Positions 9,171 to 20,784 of a stretch of DNA of 51,343 nt are shown in pieces. How positions within the stretch are numbered: position 1 is the first letter of the stretch; every line of letters starts with the position of its first letter. Source of the DNA: Chara braunii. Taxonomy: Eukaryota > Streptophyta > Charophyceae > Charales > Characeae. The notes below the pieces were generated by a model that was not told where the DNA came from, searched no databases, and worked only from the letters and a program-made list of their open reading frames with translations. The translations under genes were made by a program, and so were the position numbers. The DNA lies in the NCBI GenBank assembly GCA_003427395.1, contig BFEA01000308.1, positions 1,629,926 through 1,681,268 on the forward strand, read 5' to 3'.

Positions 9171-12100
9171 GGTCTACGCTACGGCCGAGTAAGTCGGTGC
9201 AGGTCCTGGAGAAGGGGGCGCAGCTGACTGTGCGTCCGGTCCGCATGGTCGAGTGGCAGGCTGCACGGTGTCGGTGCGGATACCCTTACAAGGGTACTCG
9301 CACTGGGTTTTTGTAGTTAACGAAGAAATGGGTCGATTTATAATAGGAAAGCCCCGCGAGTCGCCGGGGTTCGTGGACTAAAGATTCGGCGGTAACATCT
9401 AGGAGTAGAGAGTGTGTGGGCGCGCAGGCTTGAGACGCGCGTGATTTTTCCCTCTTTGATCGCAATGGAAAACGCGGCGTGGATTCCAGTCGACGTGCTT
9501 CAGTATAACGGTTGTTTGTTTTGATTGAACTGACTAACCTATGGGCACTCTGTTCTCTAGCTCCGCGTGGTACGGTGGACAGTTCAATGAGCCTGTATGG
9601 ACTTATGCGGAATCCAGATGATGAGACCTGATGGATTTGGCTAATGACGGGTAGCTGCGGCGAGGCCGGTAGGCCGACGCGAATTTTGGATGGTCTTCTG
9701 TGCGAGTGTGGGCCGGGAAGTGGCATAGGGTGTTTCCTTGGCCCGAAAAGTCGGGCGCTACCTCTTTATTAGGAAGTTTGAGCCCATCAGTATCAAGCTT
9801 GGGCATAGCCCTATAGGTTACGGTGTTGGGCTGGTCCTACGGAGGTTCGAGGATTGAGGCCGGTGGGCGTCGGCGCAGCGGCAACGGAGCAGCTTGGAGC
9901 GAAACCTGAGGGTTTGAGGGCCCGGAGGGGCTATCCCCCTCGGTTTTGTTAGCACGTACGGTGGTGGGTCCGATCCACGGGAACCTCCCTTTTTTCGCTC
10001 TGTTTCGTTATTTACTTTTTATATGTATTTCTTGTTATTTTTGTTTTAGTTTTTATCCCTTTACTCGCGTCCGGCCTCGGGGCGTGACGCCGGGGTTGAT
10101 ATAGGGTCGCGCGGAGTGGGCTGCAATTCGCGGGATTGTCTGAAGTGCAATTAGAAACCGTTTGTGTGCTTTCGCCGGATTGGTAGTTTTTTTTATATAT
10201 ATCCTATTTAACTGTTTTTTTAAATTCAAACCTTTCGTGACCGCGCCCCGTTTCACCTTGGGACGTGGTACGGTGGGTATAATTAATACCCAAAAGCCTA
10301 GCTCAGCAGGTACACACGGGAATTGTTGGAGCACGAACCCGTGGTCCGACCCAGATGTTGGGGCTTAACAAGAAGAACCGAACTCTAGGATTGGCTAGTC
10401 CTGCCGGGCTCTGAACGTGTCGCGGAGCATGGTCGGGAGAAAGCCCCTCGGTACATTCGTTAACATCGGGACGGCGTAGGAGAGATTAACAGGGCCTCTG
10501 CGCAAGGAGGGTAAGCACGAGGGGGAAAGAACCCAGACGAGGGCCCCGCCAGGTCCATGTGGGAGTAAGAGTGGGCGGTAGGACGGGCTGGCCGGTGCTG
10601 CGCAGTTGTGAGGAGAGCGATAATACAGTGGATTGACGGGTGCTGTAGGAGTAGACAGGGTCGGGGATGCAGTAGTGCGAAGTAGGAAGGCGGTGTGGCC
10701 CAGTGGCCTGAGTCCTTCGGGACATCTGTTAAAATTGGAACGATACAGAGAAGATCGGCGTGGTCCCTGCTCGCGGGTGACACGCATAAATTGGAGGCGG
10801 GGCCGATAGTCGACTGTTTTGAGAATTGGATACTGTCTGGCCGCGCGGCATACCGGAGTCAGAGAGGGAGTGAGCAAAGTAACGGGTGATGAGCGCTAAA
10901 TAACGCAGTAAGGAACGGGCAGCGCGGATTGAGAAAGGGGGAGGAAGACGAATGAACCGGGACAGAGGGCGCCGGGTGCATGTGCGGCAGTGAGGAGCGG
11001 AGTGCTGCAGGGATGGGTGCAATGACACAGTGAGGCGAAGTAGGTAGGCAGCGGGCCAGGGAACCTCGACGAGCTAGGTAAGCGGGCGCAGCAAAGGGCA
11101 GGAGATGCCGACTGAACCCGGCCGGATTAATGTGCCGGGTGCATGCAGAAAGCGGGGCTGCTATGGCGGAGGAAGCTGGCTGGGGAAGAGAAAGTTATGA
11201 CCTGCTCATTCTTTGACTAAAACGAGCAGGGGAAAGTTCTGAACGGGGGTTTTAAGGGTTGGCAGATGCGACTCTACGGTTAATCTGGGCTAAGAGTTGG
11301 TAGATAGGGAGTAGGGGAAGAAAACCGGTGCGCGGGAGATGATGAAAACGAGGGAAAACGGGAGGGGGGAGTGCTGAATTCCTTCGATCCTTGATGAAAA
11401 CGATCGGGCGGACGCTCAAACCCGGGATTTCGAGGCCGGGCGAGTGGGATCACAAAGTCAGTTTTAGCATAAAGTTAGTAGAATAGAAAATTAGTAAGAA
11501 AGGGTGTGCGCCGAGCTATGGCGGGATGAGAACGAACGGGAACGAAATCTGGTCCGATCTTTCGTTCCTCGACCATTTTTTGCAAACGAGGGTGCGAATC
11601 TGATGTTTTGGTGTCGGGCGGACTGGATTCCGAGGTCGGTTTCAAGAGAAAGTTAGTAAATGGGGAGTTGGGAGAGAAACGTGCTGCGCCCGGGAAATGG
11701 ACAGGGAAAGGGGAATGAATCTTTCCGCTTCCTTGCGAAAGATCGACTCCCTTTCACTCGCAGGAGCATCCGCGGCGTCTCCTGATGTCTCTGCTACGTT
11801 CCCGTTCTCACGGACATCCTTCATTGTCTTCCTCTTCTTTGTCCTCCGCGCCCCCTCTCCCATAGAAGGCCTGCCAAAGCGATCTTGGGGGCCAATTTCA
11901 CCAAGCTCGCCTGGAGATGGCCCATGCCCATGAACACCAGCTCCCGTCCCGTCTTCTTCCTCAGTTTCGTCCTCCTCGTCCCCGCTGCTTATGTAGGGGA
12001 GGGGCTTTGTATGTTACTGTCGAGTTAACATACCTACCTGGTCGAGTCAATACGTACCTACGAGGAGGCAGGCCTGCCGTGAGGACCGGCTGCAACGGAG

Positions 12101-13332
12101 TATGACTGTCGCCCGCGTTTCCAGTCTACGAAGGGGGGGTGAACCCGACAGTTGGTACGGGCCGGGTACGTTGTCGGGCGGCTCCAACCCTACGCCGCCC
12201 TTTACTTCTCTTACAAGGGCGCGCTACAAGGTTTCTATTTGTTGGTTTCTACGGGACAGGGGTTCACCGACCACGGGTAAAATGCCACGACAGGTTGACG
12301 GAACGAGTGGCCGGGCTACGACATTCAGTTCAAACGGGCTCGAGCGTTGAACAACGGTATTTTGCGAAGAGGACCTAAGACGTAAGCTACCGACGAACAC
12401 AAAGAGGCTACCCCAGCGGACAACTACCGAGGGGTTGGACGAGAGGGTACGGCCGTGAAAGGTCGAAATGATACTAGAGGCCGGCGAAATGGTCGAGGGG
12501 ACGGAGGCACCGAACGTTTATCGTGAGGCTACGGGCGTTTTGAGAGGTGACGGTGTCCGAAGTTGCCTCGAGTAACCATATTCTTGAGGACACCCTGCGT
12601 GAATAAGCGGTGGGATCGGGCCTACGCGGGGGCCTCGACACTAAGAGGAGAACGGTGCGGGCGTAGGGCTCGGGGATGGGCCTCCCGGCCTAGAGTTTTG
12701 GGAGGGCCTGCGTGACTTTTACAAGGGGGGCTGGTACCACTTATGAGTGGGGACCACCAAGGCCGTGATAGGCCCGGGGCAGGTTCGGAAGTAGGTCCGG
12801 TACCGGGGCGCAGCAAAAGGCCCGGTTCCCGACAAAAAGATCTCCCCTCGACAAAAACGTTTCGGGGCTCCAAACGGGCTGAGTACCGGAGGTGCTGCAG
12901 CTTGTGACGGCCTCCGGAGGGAGAGGCTTGGGCCCTACAAGGCTTAAAAGCCGAACAGGGCCTTGAGTCGACACTTCCCGCCAGCGCGAACTGGAGACAC
13001 GCATGGAGCACCTGCACGTGTGGGATACGCTCAGGACACTTGGAACGGGCGCAAACAGGAGCACACGAGACTGGAGGCGCACGACACTAGCGCATGGGAG
13101 AGCGAAGCGAGCACGAGACACACGCACGTACGAGGCTCTGAACGAGTACTAACGGGGGATGCACGGAAGAGAGAGGAGACGTACGGAGAGGAGACTTCGA
13201 CTGCGTGCACGAGTGGGAAATGCACGGAGCGGGCGCACGTGAACCTCGCAGGGAGGCAGCGTACGCCTGCGCGCACCCGCGCACGAAGGAGGAGAGCCGC
13301 GGGGGAGGCAACACACGCCTGCGTGCACCCGC
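9171..13332. other. No gene recognised; GC-rich spacer with local hairpins
   Basis: ORFs here are GC-driven and share no known motif. Local features: GGGTAT-AATTA-ATACCC near 10275; an internal imperfect duplication in 10440-10760, where two minus-strand readings give PMLTNVPRG and PILTDVPKD; and several short stem-loops between 11200 and 11760, namely CTGCTC..GAGCAG, CGATC..GATCG, GAACGAAA..TTTCGTTC and ATCTTTC..GAAAGAT. GTATGTTA..TAACATAC is at 12009-12033. This could be untranslated leader or LTR sequence of decayed retrotransposons. Confidence 0.4.
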
Positions 13333-13800
13333 GCACGGCGAGGAGAGCTGCGCGCCATTGCGCTCGCACACGGACACCAGCGGCGCACGACGAGGAGAGT
13401 CGCGCGCCATTGCGCGCGCACGCGGCCACCAGCGGGGTACGACGAGTAGAGCCGTGCGCCATTGCGCGCGCACGCGGACACCAGCGGGGTACGGCGAGGA
13501 GAGCCACGGGCCATTGTGCGCGCACGCGGACACCAGCGGGGTACGGCGAGGAGAGCCGCGCGCCATTGTGCGCGCACGCGGACACCAGCGAGGTACGGCG
13601 AGGAGAGTCGCGCGCCATTGCGAGCGCACGTGGACACCAGCGGGTACGGCGAGGAGAGCCGCGCGCCATTGCGCACGCACCCGAGCTCTAGCAGGTAGCT
13701 ACGAGCAAAGCCGTGCGTCTTCTTGCGCACGTCCAAACACCAGCAGGGTGCGGCGAAACTAGCTGCGCGGCTCTGTGAGCGCTCCCGGACACTTGCGCTC
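13333..13800. repeat. GC-rich minisatellite, ~52-bp unit, about 9 copies
   Basis: Successive units follow the pattern ACGGCGAGGAGAGCCGCGCG, CCATTGCGCGCGCACGCGGA, CACCAGCGGGGT. The middle five are nearly identical and the last two are diverged. Because 52 is not a multiple of three, each unit shifts the frame. The 180-290-residue ORFs seen on both strands are therefore products of high GC and not real genes. The units are rich in alternating CG/CA steps, which could favour unusual DNA structure. Confidence 0.85.
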
Positions 13801-14339
13801 CACTGCACACGAATCTGGGAACCAGCGAGGGAACGGCGGGGAGTAACTCGCTGTCTCTCGCGCCCACTCGGCTGCAGGCTCGAAGAAGCGGACGACAAAC
13901 CGCCGGGTGAACACGCGCGTGCCAGAGGGTCAGCGAGATCGCACACGTACTGCATATACCGGCGAGCAAGGGAGTCGAGCCGGCGCGCGGGGGAATGGGA
14001 CATCACGTACACAGTGATAGATCATTGGGCGGGCATGGAGTAGCAGCTTGCATCAGGGAGCTCGCGCATACAGACGAACCAGGTCTTCTGGCGCAGCTGG
14101 ACAATAGCCAAGATCGCACCTTTCGGGCGCGGTACGTACGCTGAGCAGGAAGGCACCTTTGGATGCAGCCGGGATATGAGCAGCCAGGAGTCGTCTGGGC
14201 GCAGCCGACCAGGACGCAGTCAGAATACTGTGGACGGAGCTTTCTGGTGCAGTCGGGATACGATCAGGCAGTCGGAGCACTGAGAACGGGAGTTATCTGG
14301 TGTGACTAAGCATCGGGCGAGGCGAACACTTGCGAACGG

Positions 14340-14640
14340 GCACTTACTAGGAGGACATTTACCCGTCAGACACTCACATGACTAGCTCTTACGGAATGGA
14401 CACTACCATCCGGACACTTATTAGGCGAGCACTTACGAGATGGACATTTACCGGAGAGGCACTTACCTAGCGACACCTGTCGAATGGACACTTACCCGGC
14501 AGACACTCACCTGACGAGCTCTTACGGAACGGACACTACCAGCCGGACACTTATCTGGCGAGCACTTACGGGACAGACATTTACCGGGCAGACACATACC
14601 TGGCGAAACCAGCTGAAAGGACGCTTATCGGGCGAACATT
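14340..14640. repeat. Tandem repeat, ~19-20-bp subunits in a ~133-bp higher-order unit
   Basis: The motif GGACACTTACC-GGCGA recurs about every 19-20 bp. A longer block beginning CAGACACTCAC-TGAC-AGCTCTTACGGAA occurs at about 14365 and again at about 14498, giving a higher-order period near 133 bp. The array grades into another loose ~20-bp periodic stretch (14650-14880) with GGGGCATTCTA-type units. Confidence 0.7.
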
Positions 14641-14936
14641 CACCGAGAAGGTGTTTCACCAAGCCGACTTTCCATTGAGACGGGCTTCTCTAGGGGATAA
14701 CCGCGTTCCACTAAGGGACGCGTTCTGGTTCGGAAGGCCGCATTCTGAATCAGGGGACCGCATCCCGAACGGAGGGGCTTTCTACCGGAAGTGCATTCTA
14801 TCAAGGGGGGCATTCTATTCGAGGGGCACTCTACCGAGGGGGGGTGTTTTACAGAACGGACACTTTACCAAGTGAGCGTTTTACCGGGGGGATTCTTTAA
14901 TCGAGCGGGTACTTGGAGAAGCAGGCTCTCCAGAGA

Positions 14937-15139
14937 GGTGCTTTCGTGAAAAGGCATGACCAAGAGGTACTTTCGCGAAAAGGCACGACCAAGGGGTACT
15001 TTCGCGGAAAGGCACAACCAAGGGGTACTTTCGCGAAAAAGCACGACCAAGAGGTACTTTCTCGAAAAGGCACGACCAAGGGGTACTTTCGCGAAAAGGT
15101 ACGCCCAAAGGGTACGTTCGCGAAGGGGCACATTCGGAA
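14937..15139. repeat. Tandem repeat, 29-bp unit, 7 copies
   Basis: Seven head-to-tail copies of GGTACTTTCGCGAAAAG followed by GCACGACCAAGG, with one to five substitutions per copy. The core TTTCGCGAAA is a perfect palindrome in most copies. There are no spacers between units, so this is not a CRISPR array. 29 is not a multiple of three, so ORFs through it are incidental. Confidence 0.9.
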
Positions 15140-15157
15140 GGGCGCATTCCTAATCGG

Positions 15158-15427
15158 ATGATTCGGGCACCAACGGTTGGGGACATGGTCACAGTCGACC
15201 TCGAGCTATGGCCACGATGGGCCCGAGAAGCGACGTCTGATACCGAGAGTTCGAGTACAGTTCCGTGGGATAGACGGACGAGGTATCGTCGACTCCCTAT
15301 CGGAAGGATGATCAGGCGGAGCTTGTTGACCAGAACTATAGGCACGCAGACAGATCCCACGCACACAGACACTGGGACCCCTTCTGGGCCCGGGAACAAC
15401 ATTGAGGACCCCATTGAGTTCGATTAA
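15158..15427 (+). CDS. Short ORF of unknown function
   Basis: An 89-residue ORF follows directly after the 29-bp array. It is hydrophilic with an arginine-rich middle (DRRTRYRRLPIGRMIRR), a threonine-rich stretch and an acidic end (NIEDPIEFD). No domain was recognised. It may be the C-terminal remnant of a retroelement protein or a chance ORF. Confidence 0.2.
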   Translation: MIRAPTVGDMVTVDLELWPRWAREATSDTESSSTVPWDRRTRYRRLPIGRMIRRSLLTRTIGTQTDPTHTDTGTPSGPGNNIEDPIEFD

Positions 15428-17090
15428 ATGAGAACAGTTATTTTGTTTCTTCCTAATGCCTCTTCCATCGAGTAGGATTGTGTGAGCGAGATGTCAGCTT
15501 GAGCCTTCAGCATTGTGGTTGTGGACTAACGTGGCATGTGCAGGTTACAGGTGCCCCGACCATCCCTCCCGTGGGTGACAGACACGGCGCGAGGTATAGG
15601 GATAGGATGGTGAGCCGGCAGACCCCTTTCTACCGGTCGACAACCTCACGAAAGAGGGCAGCCTGGGCTGCAGTAGGGGTTGCCTCAGGGAGTTATCCAG
15701 GCCTGCACGCGCTGAGGGTGGGAAGCTCCCTCTCCTCGGCATATGCACGCGTAGGCCTATGCCATAGTGAGTGGGCCGAACGTTACTGCAGCACGTACTT
15801 GTGGCAGGCGGTCAGACCACGGGGCAGCTGGAGGCAAGCCGAGGGAACAGGAATTGGCCTACTGACTAGAGTGTTGGACAAAACAAAGTTGTTCTACTGT
15901 GGGTAGCGGTATAAACCGGCTGCGAGGCCGCATATGTTCGTTGTGACTGGTAAGGAGCCCATCTCGTCAAACCAGCATACTATTCGGCGTGTTGTGCGGG
16001 GCGGTCGAAGTTGGCCGTGGACTGCTGCCACTACTGATCTACATCGCTGCGGCCTAATGCGGAGGCGGCCGCTGGGCACACAATCTGGCTACTTTATGCT
16101 ACTGTGCGCTACCGTTCGTCGTGTGCAGACGCTGTGTTGGCGGGCTAATTGCGGACTGTGGCAGTTGTAGGCTGGTCACCATTACCGCTGACCTCCGCCG
16201 TACGCGGTAGCAACTACAGTTGGTTGGGAATAGGTTACAAAGTTGTTGCGGGTTGTGCCCAGTCTACTGCTGTGGACTGCTATAGCAGGCGACTGTTTAC
16301 TGTTGGTGGGTGAGTATGAGGTGCTTCTGTGGAATGTGTGAGGGTTGTGGCAGCTAGCAACTATTGTTGTTGCTAGTTGATCGCTGCTAAAGTACTCTCG
16401 CTGCGCCTGAGGACTGTCACGAGCGACTGTGTGATCATGGGCCGGCGAGGTCCGGTGAAGGGATCAGGCCGGGCAAATGGGGAGTTAGTGCAGCAATAGG
16501 GAAGTCTGTGAAAGTTTGACTTCAGTGGTTCGACCGGAGTTTGACCAAGTTGTCGCTTTATGGCTGCCATTGCGGGGCCCTCAAGCGCATCAAGATAACA
16601 AGGCCCTCTCCAGTGAGATTTGAGAGCACCCCTCTTGTATCTGAGAGTCTCAAACCATCTCCTTCTACCCTTCCTACTCTGAGTCTAGTCTTGATCTGAG
16701 AGGAAGGCGGTAGGCAGGATTGCAACCCGTAGGACCGCATCAAGACTCTGTGGGGAGTCAGCCCACCGATTGCGGGAGCTCTGCTGGAACTCAGGAGGAG
16801 TTCTGGAGGCAGGAAACTGACAGGTAACCATTGTTTTTCCTCTATACACCCAAGCTATAGCCCCTATCTGTATCACCCAATGCGTCTCTGACTAGATATA
16901 TGATGTACAACCCTACCTTATTTTTTTCGTTCGACTTTCAGGACACTGAACAAGACTAAGTAAAGGAATGTCTGTTCAAGTTTTAGTTTCAACTTTATTG
17001 ATTGTGTGAATTCAGATTGCTGAAAAGAACTACATCTGGGGAAAGGAAGGATGGAGGGTTGTTTTGCTTGAAGGTTGACTGGGTCCTTAA
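15428..17090. other. No gene seen
   Basis: Mixed-composition DNA, G/T-biased at 15900-16380. No protein motif, tRNA or clear repeat was recognised on either strand. Confidence 0.4.
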
Positions 17091-17099
17091 GGCTGGGAG

Positions 17100-18030
17100 G
17101 TCCCCATAAGTTTGGGGAGACCCAGTGCTTTGTTTATTTTTGTTTGCATGGAGCAACATACCCTTCTATAAGTCTAGGGGGTCTGATTGCTCTAGAGGCT
17201 GGGATGTCCCCATAAGTTTGGGGAGACCTGGTGATGTGGTTTGCCTGGAGGGTTGGGCCGCTCTATAAGTTTAGGTGGCCTGACTGCTCTGACTTGTGAA
17301 GGGTCTGATTGTGCCTGATTTTCAGGGGCTCGGGGCATTCAATAAGTTTTGGTACCTTGGGTTGCCTTGTTTTCACTGGGGTTTTATCTGTTTCTTTGGT
17401 TTCTAAACGATGAGGTCTAAGTTGTTCTATAAGTTTAGATGACTCATCCTCTTCCTGCTTTTTATTCTGAAAAAGTAATCTTGGCAAAGGGTAGACCCTT
17501 CTGCAAGTTCAGGGGGTCTGACTCGATGCCACACACATGATGATTTAGAGAGAAATGAAGATTGACAGAGAGTTAGATCCTTCTGTAAGTTCAGGGGGTC
17601 TGGCTCAAAGCCTCGCACATGCTGGAACCCAATGGTTATAACTTGGCTATACTTTATTACTATTCTATTTAAGAACGAGCTAATCAGACTGTTCTATAAG
17701 TTTAAGTGGTCTGACTATAGCCTATCACAACCTTAAGAGAGTATAATTAAGAATAAAACTGGTGGTAAACTGGGGCAGACTGAACTTAAGTTAATTCAGT
17801 CATATGCACCCTTAGAAGACAAAGGTGAAGACAGGTATATATAACTTTGATATCTTAAACGGTTCAGGGCGACTACAGTGGTCTAGTCATGCGCCCAAAG
17901 AAGAGAAAAGTTGTTGTGCTCTGTGGTTGTGTAGACTTTGGCAAAGTTAGGCTCATTCCATAAGTTTGGGTGGCCCGACTTTAGGCCTGGCTAAGGTAAG
18001 GTTCATTCTATAAGTTTGGGTGTCCTGACC
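17100..18030 (+). repeat. At least 11 copies of a dispersed ~22-bp motif
   Basis: The motif YATAAGTTTRGGKGGYCTGAC, with variants, occurs near 17108, 17166, 17211, 17253, 17341, 17432, 17501, 17583, 17694, 17959 and 18010, always on the plus strand and at irregular 40-260-bp spacing. Each is often preceded by a pyrimidine run and followed by TGCTCTG or a similar stretch. The surrounding DNA is T-rich and non-coding. It is probably a highly degenerate tandem array or an LTR/UTR internal repeat. Confidence 0.65.
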
Positions 18031-18319
18031 TTATGCGTTATGTAAGTTGGGTACAAGGGATTAAATCATTGAAAGGTCATGAACTATTGTTTGTTCAGGT
18101 ATACTTTGGGATGATGAGAGTACTTACATTTGTGGTCTGACTTGCATGTGACTGAGTGAGGCCACTACTTAGTCCGAGTTTTAGGTTGATAGGTAGTTGC
18201 TTTAGTTGCTCGCCATGTGCGAGAGTCATAGGAGTTAGTGTCAATTCCTGCATTTTCTATAGTAACTTTTTTTTACTTAGGTCAATTCTCCCATTTTCTT
18301 GGATCTTTTCTTGTACTTG

Positions 18320-18870
18320 GCTTTGTATAAATCTTGGCAAGCTACTTTCTCTACGGGAAGCGCTGCCGAAATTTCTACAAATCCAAGAAGTTAGTCAAAT
18401 TTTGACTTGTCAAAAGTTCAACTTTGTCTTTTCTTACATCTGACTTAGTAAAAATCCGGGAAGTCTCTTTTTCTAAAGGGAGTGCTGCCCAAATTTTTGT
18501 TAATTCAGGAAATTAGACAAAATTGGACTTTGAGAAATTAAAGTTACTTTCAAATTCTCGACTTAGCCTTGTATAAATTTTGGAATAACACTTTTTCAGA
18601 GGGAATGCTGCCGAAATTTCTGCAGGACTAAGGGGTTAGTTAAATCTCGTCTAAAGTTGAACGTATCTGACTTAGTATAAATCTGGGAAGCCTCCCTTTC
18701 CCTTTCTAAAGGGAGTGCTGCCCAAATTTTTATTAATTCAGGGAGTTAAACAAAATTGGAATTTCCAGAATTAAAGTTTATTTCTGCTTTCATATTTGAA
18801 CTTATGTAAATTCGGGAAATGCATTTTTCCTACCGGAAGCGCTGTCGAAATTTTCTTAGTTTAAAGAAGA
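18320..18870 (+). repeat. Degenerate tandem repeat, 5 copies of ~100-130 bp
   Basis: Five copies (about 18326, 18450, 18575, 18675, 18807) share ATAAATC-GGGAAG, a pyrimidine run, AAGGGAGTGCTGCC(C/G)AAATTT, then an A/T stretch with GTTAG-CAAA-TT-GACTT. The GCTGCCGAAATT box also appears on the minus strand within 22690-22830, as CTGCCGAAAA next to GGAGGCGAA. That suggests a common repeat origin. Confidence 0.6.
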
Positions 18871-18879
18871 TCAATTATA

Positions 18880-20784
18880 TTTTGACAGGTGACGATTTTG
18901 ATAGTCCACTCTTGAATGGGGGAGATTTTGTCATATTGCTTAGAGGTAGGCTTAGACATAGTTAACTAGAATGATATGGGTAAGATCATGATATGGAGAT
19001 TGTTCTCCATGAACTTATAGGTTCAGCCTGGGGCATTGACCTGTCATGTGTTACAGACCCTCTTGATCGTTTGATTCAAGATCCGGACCAGATTCAGCTT
19101 GATCCCTTGAGGACCATCATCTGTTATCATTGATAACAGGTCGGTTGCCGATTCGTCGGTCTACGACTCAATTCCAACTCACCCTCCACACTCAACCTAA
19201 AAAGTTGCAGCCCTAGTGATTTTATTGTTTCATTAAGGTTTCATCCGGACTTTTATTGAATGGTCATTTAACAGAAGTACTGAGTATTTAATTATGGTTG
19301 GTTGGACACGAGGTTGGGGCTTGCATGGCTAAAGTGAGGGGTATGAGTGCAGAGATTGGTTGGGGTTGACTCCGTGTAGTGCGTGAAATGTTGTTTGACT
19401 CTTTGATGTGATGCAGGTGTGTGTTATGAATCACATTCTGGACTTGGTTGCCTGCGATCACATATATACGTATGGTTGTGAGAAACCCCACTGAGACTGT
19501 GAGAAGTGATCGTCACATACTTACCCCTTTATATATGTATACGTGGGTGTACCTGGGATGCATGTTTGCATGGGCTAAGGGCCCAGTACTAAAAGCCTAC
19601 TCAGAGGTTAAGATTGAGAGGCCTAGGAGAGGCCCCTCCTGTTATTTACTTTTCCTTCTTGAGGGTTTTTCTTAGTCGGAAGTTGATCCTGGGCCGGGAT
19701 TCAAGGTCCTTGTCCAGGACACCCCAAACCCTAGGCTTTGCAGGGGAGGGACTCCTCCTCGCGCAGAGCCTATTTGCATTGTCCGTCGAGACATCCCACC
19801 TTGAAGGCAAAAATATCGCGAGGGCTGAACGGCATGTCCTTCAACTGTTCAATATCGTGTGGGGTAACCCCTCACGATATATTCCTTCAGCCATTCAATA
19901 TCCCGAGGCCGGAGCCGCGACTACCACGTATGGTTGGCATCATTGGTTGGTATGAGACTGACCTGCAGCTGCGCGGCTTTATATTAGAATCACGCGCGCG
20001 ATGTTTCGTTGCCCTAGCGTCTAAAAGTTATGGGATCAAAGGGGATCGCTCGTACGTGCGAATGCTTGGGATTACTACAAGCCGCTAGCACCACCCGAAA
20101 AGGGGAAGGTACCCCAAGATTTTGTTTTCTTTTGGGATAAAGGGAACCTTCGGTCTATTTGTGCTTTTTAAGATTTATAGTTGGACGTTGTAGTCCGTGA
20201 CAGTCGTCAAAGTCAAACCGCTTGACCTTTGACCAGGCCTGGAGAGGGGCTCATCTCCGGGGCAGCAAGAAACGACTGGTATCTGAGGTATGGACCTGTG
20301 TTCCACCCACTCTGCACAGAGTGCAGAAGAGGGTGTGTGGTCTTCAACCTCGCTTGGCGGTTGTCCAACGTCGAGAGATTAACCCTCAAGGCGCGTGTCA
20401 ACCGACACTTGAGTGTCGAATGCGACCCTCGAGATTAACGAGGACCGCATGAGGATGGGTACTATATGGTACGTCATCACTGCGACTGTTTGTGTATGTT
20501 TGCATTGCTAGTCGATATGAGTAAGCCTTGCGTCCGAGCGGTTTTGTACTAAGTCTCACGCGCGACGCCTATCCAATTTCCGCATCGGAAAGTTATGGGA
20601 TGACTACCGAGGGGCTAGGAGCGTTGTCGCGTTGTTCGGCGTGTGTGCGTGTGTTTTATTTTTGTGTTCGTAAAGTGGTGTGCGCGTGGTGTGTGGGATG
20701 CGTCCTAGTCGACCGACGCCGAGTCGCGCTTGGGACCTCAGCCCCCCTAGATGTCGGTTCGCGTGCGGGTCCGATAGAGGTGTA
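18880..20784. other. No gene seen; small hairpin and similar GC-rich segments
   Basis: No coding signal. CTGTTATC-ATT-GATAACAG at 19121-19139 is a perfect 8-bp hairpin. Segments at 19985-20040 and 20553-20600 resemble each other (CACGCGCG followed by AAAGTTATGGGAT). A weak tRNA-Met PBS-like TGGTATGAGACT is at 19948-19959, plus strand. Confidence 0.4.

Noticed and set aside
8781-9227. Plus-strand ORFs over the gag region
   Set aside because: They are the antisense of the gag frame; the gag reading with zinc knuckle is clearly the meaningful one.
10290-10345. tRNA gene (TAGCTCAGCAGG A-box-like word)
   Set aside because: No B box at the right distance and no cloverleaf.
11336-11390. Box C/D snoRNA (ATGATGA ... 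CTGA)
   Set aside because: The boxes are only ~35 nt apart, the terminal stem is weak, and short box words are common by chance.
13031-14012. Overlapping 180-290-residue ORFs on both strands
   Set aside because: They are read through a GC-rich 52-bp minisatellite that shifts frame every unit; there is no protein motif.
14937-15139. CRISPR array
   Set aside because: The 29-bp repeats are contiguous with no spacers, and the context is eukaryotic.
19948-19959. Second tRNA-Met primer-binding site, plus strand
   Set aside because: TGGTATGAGACT matches the site less well, and neither an LTR end nor coding sequence supports it.
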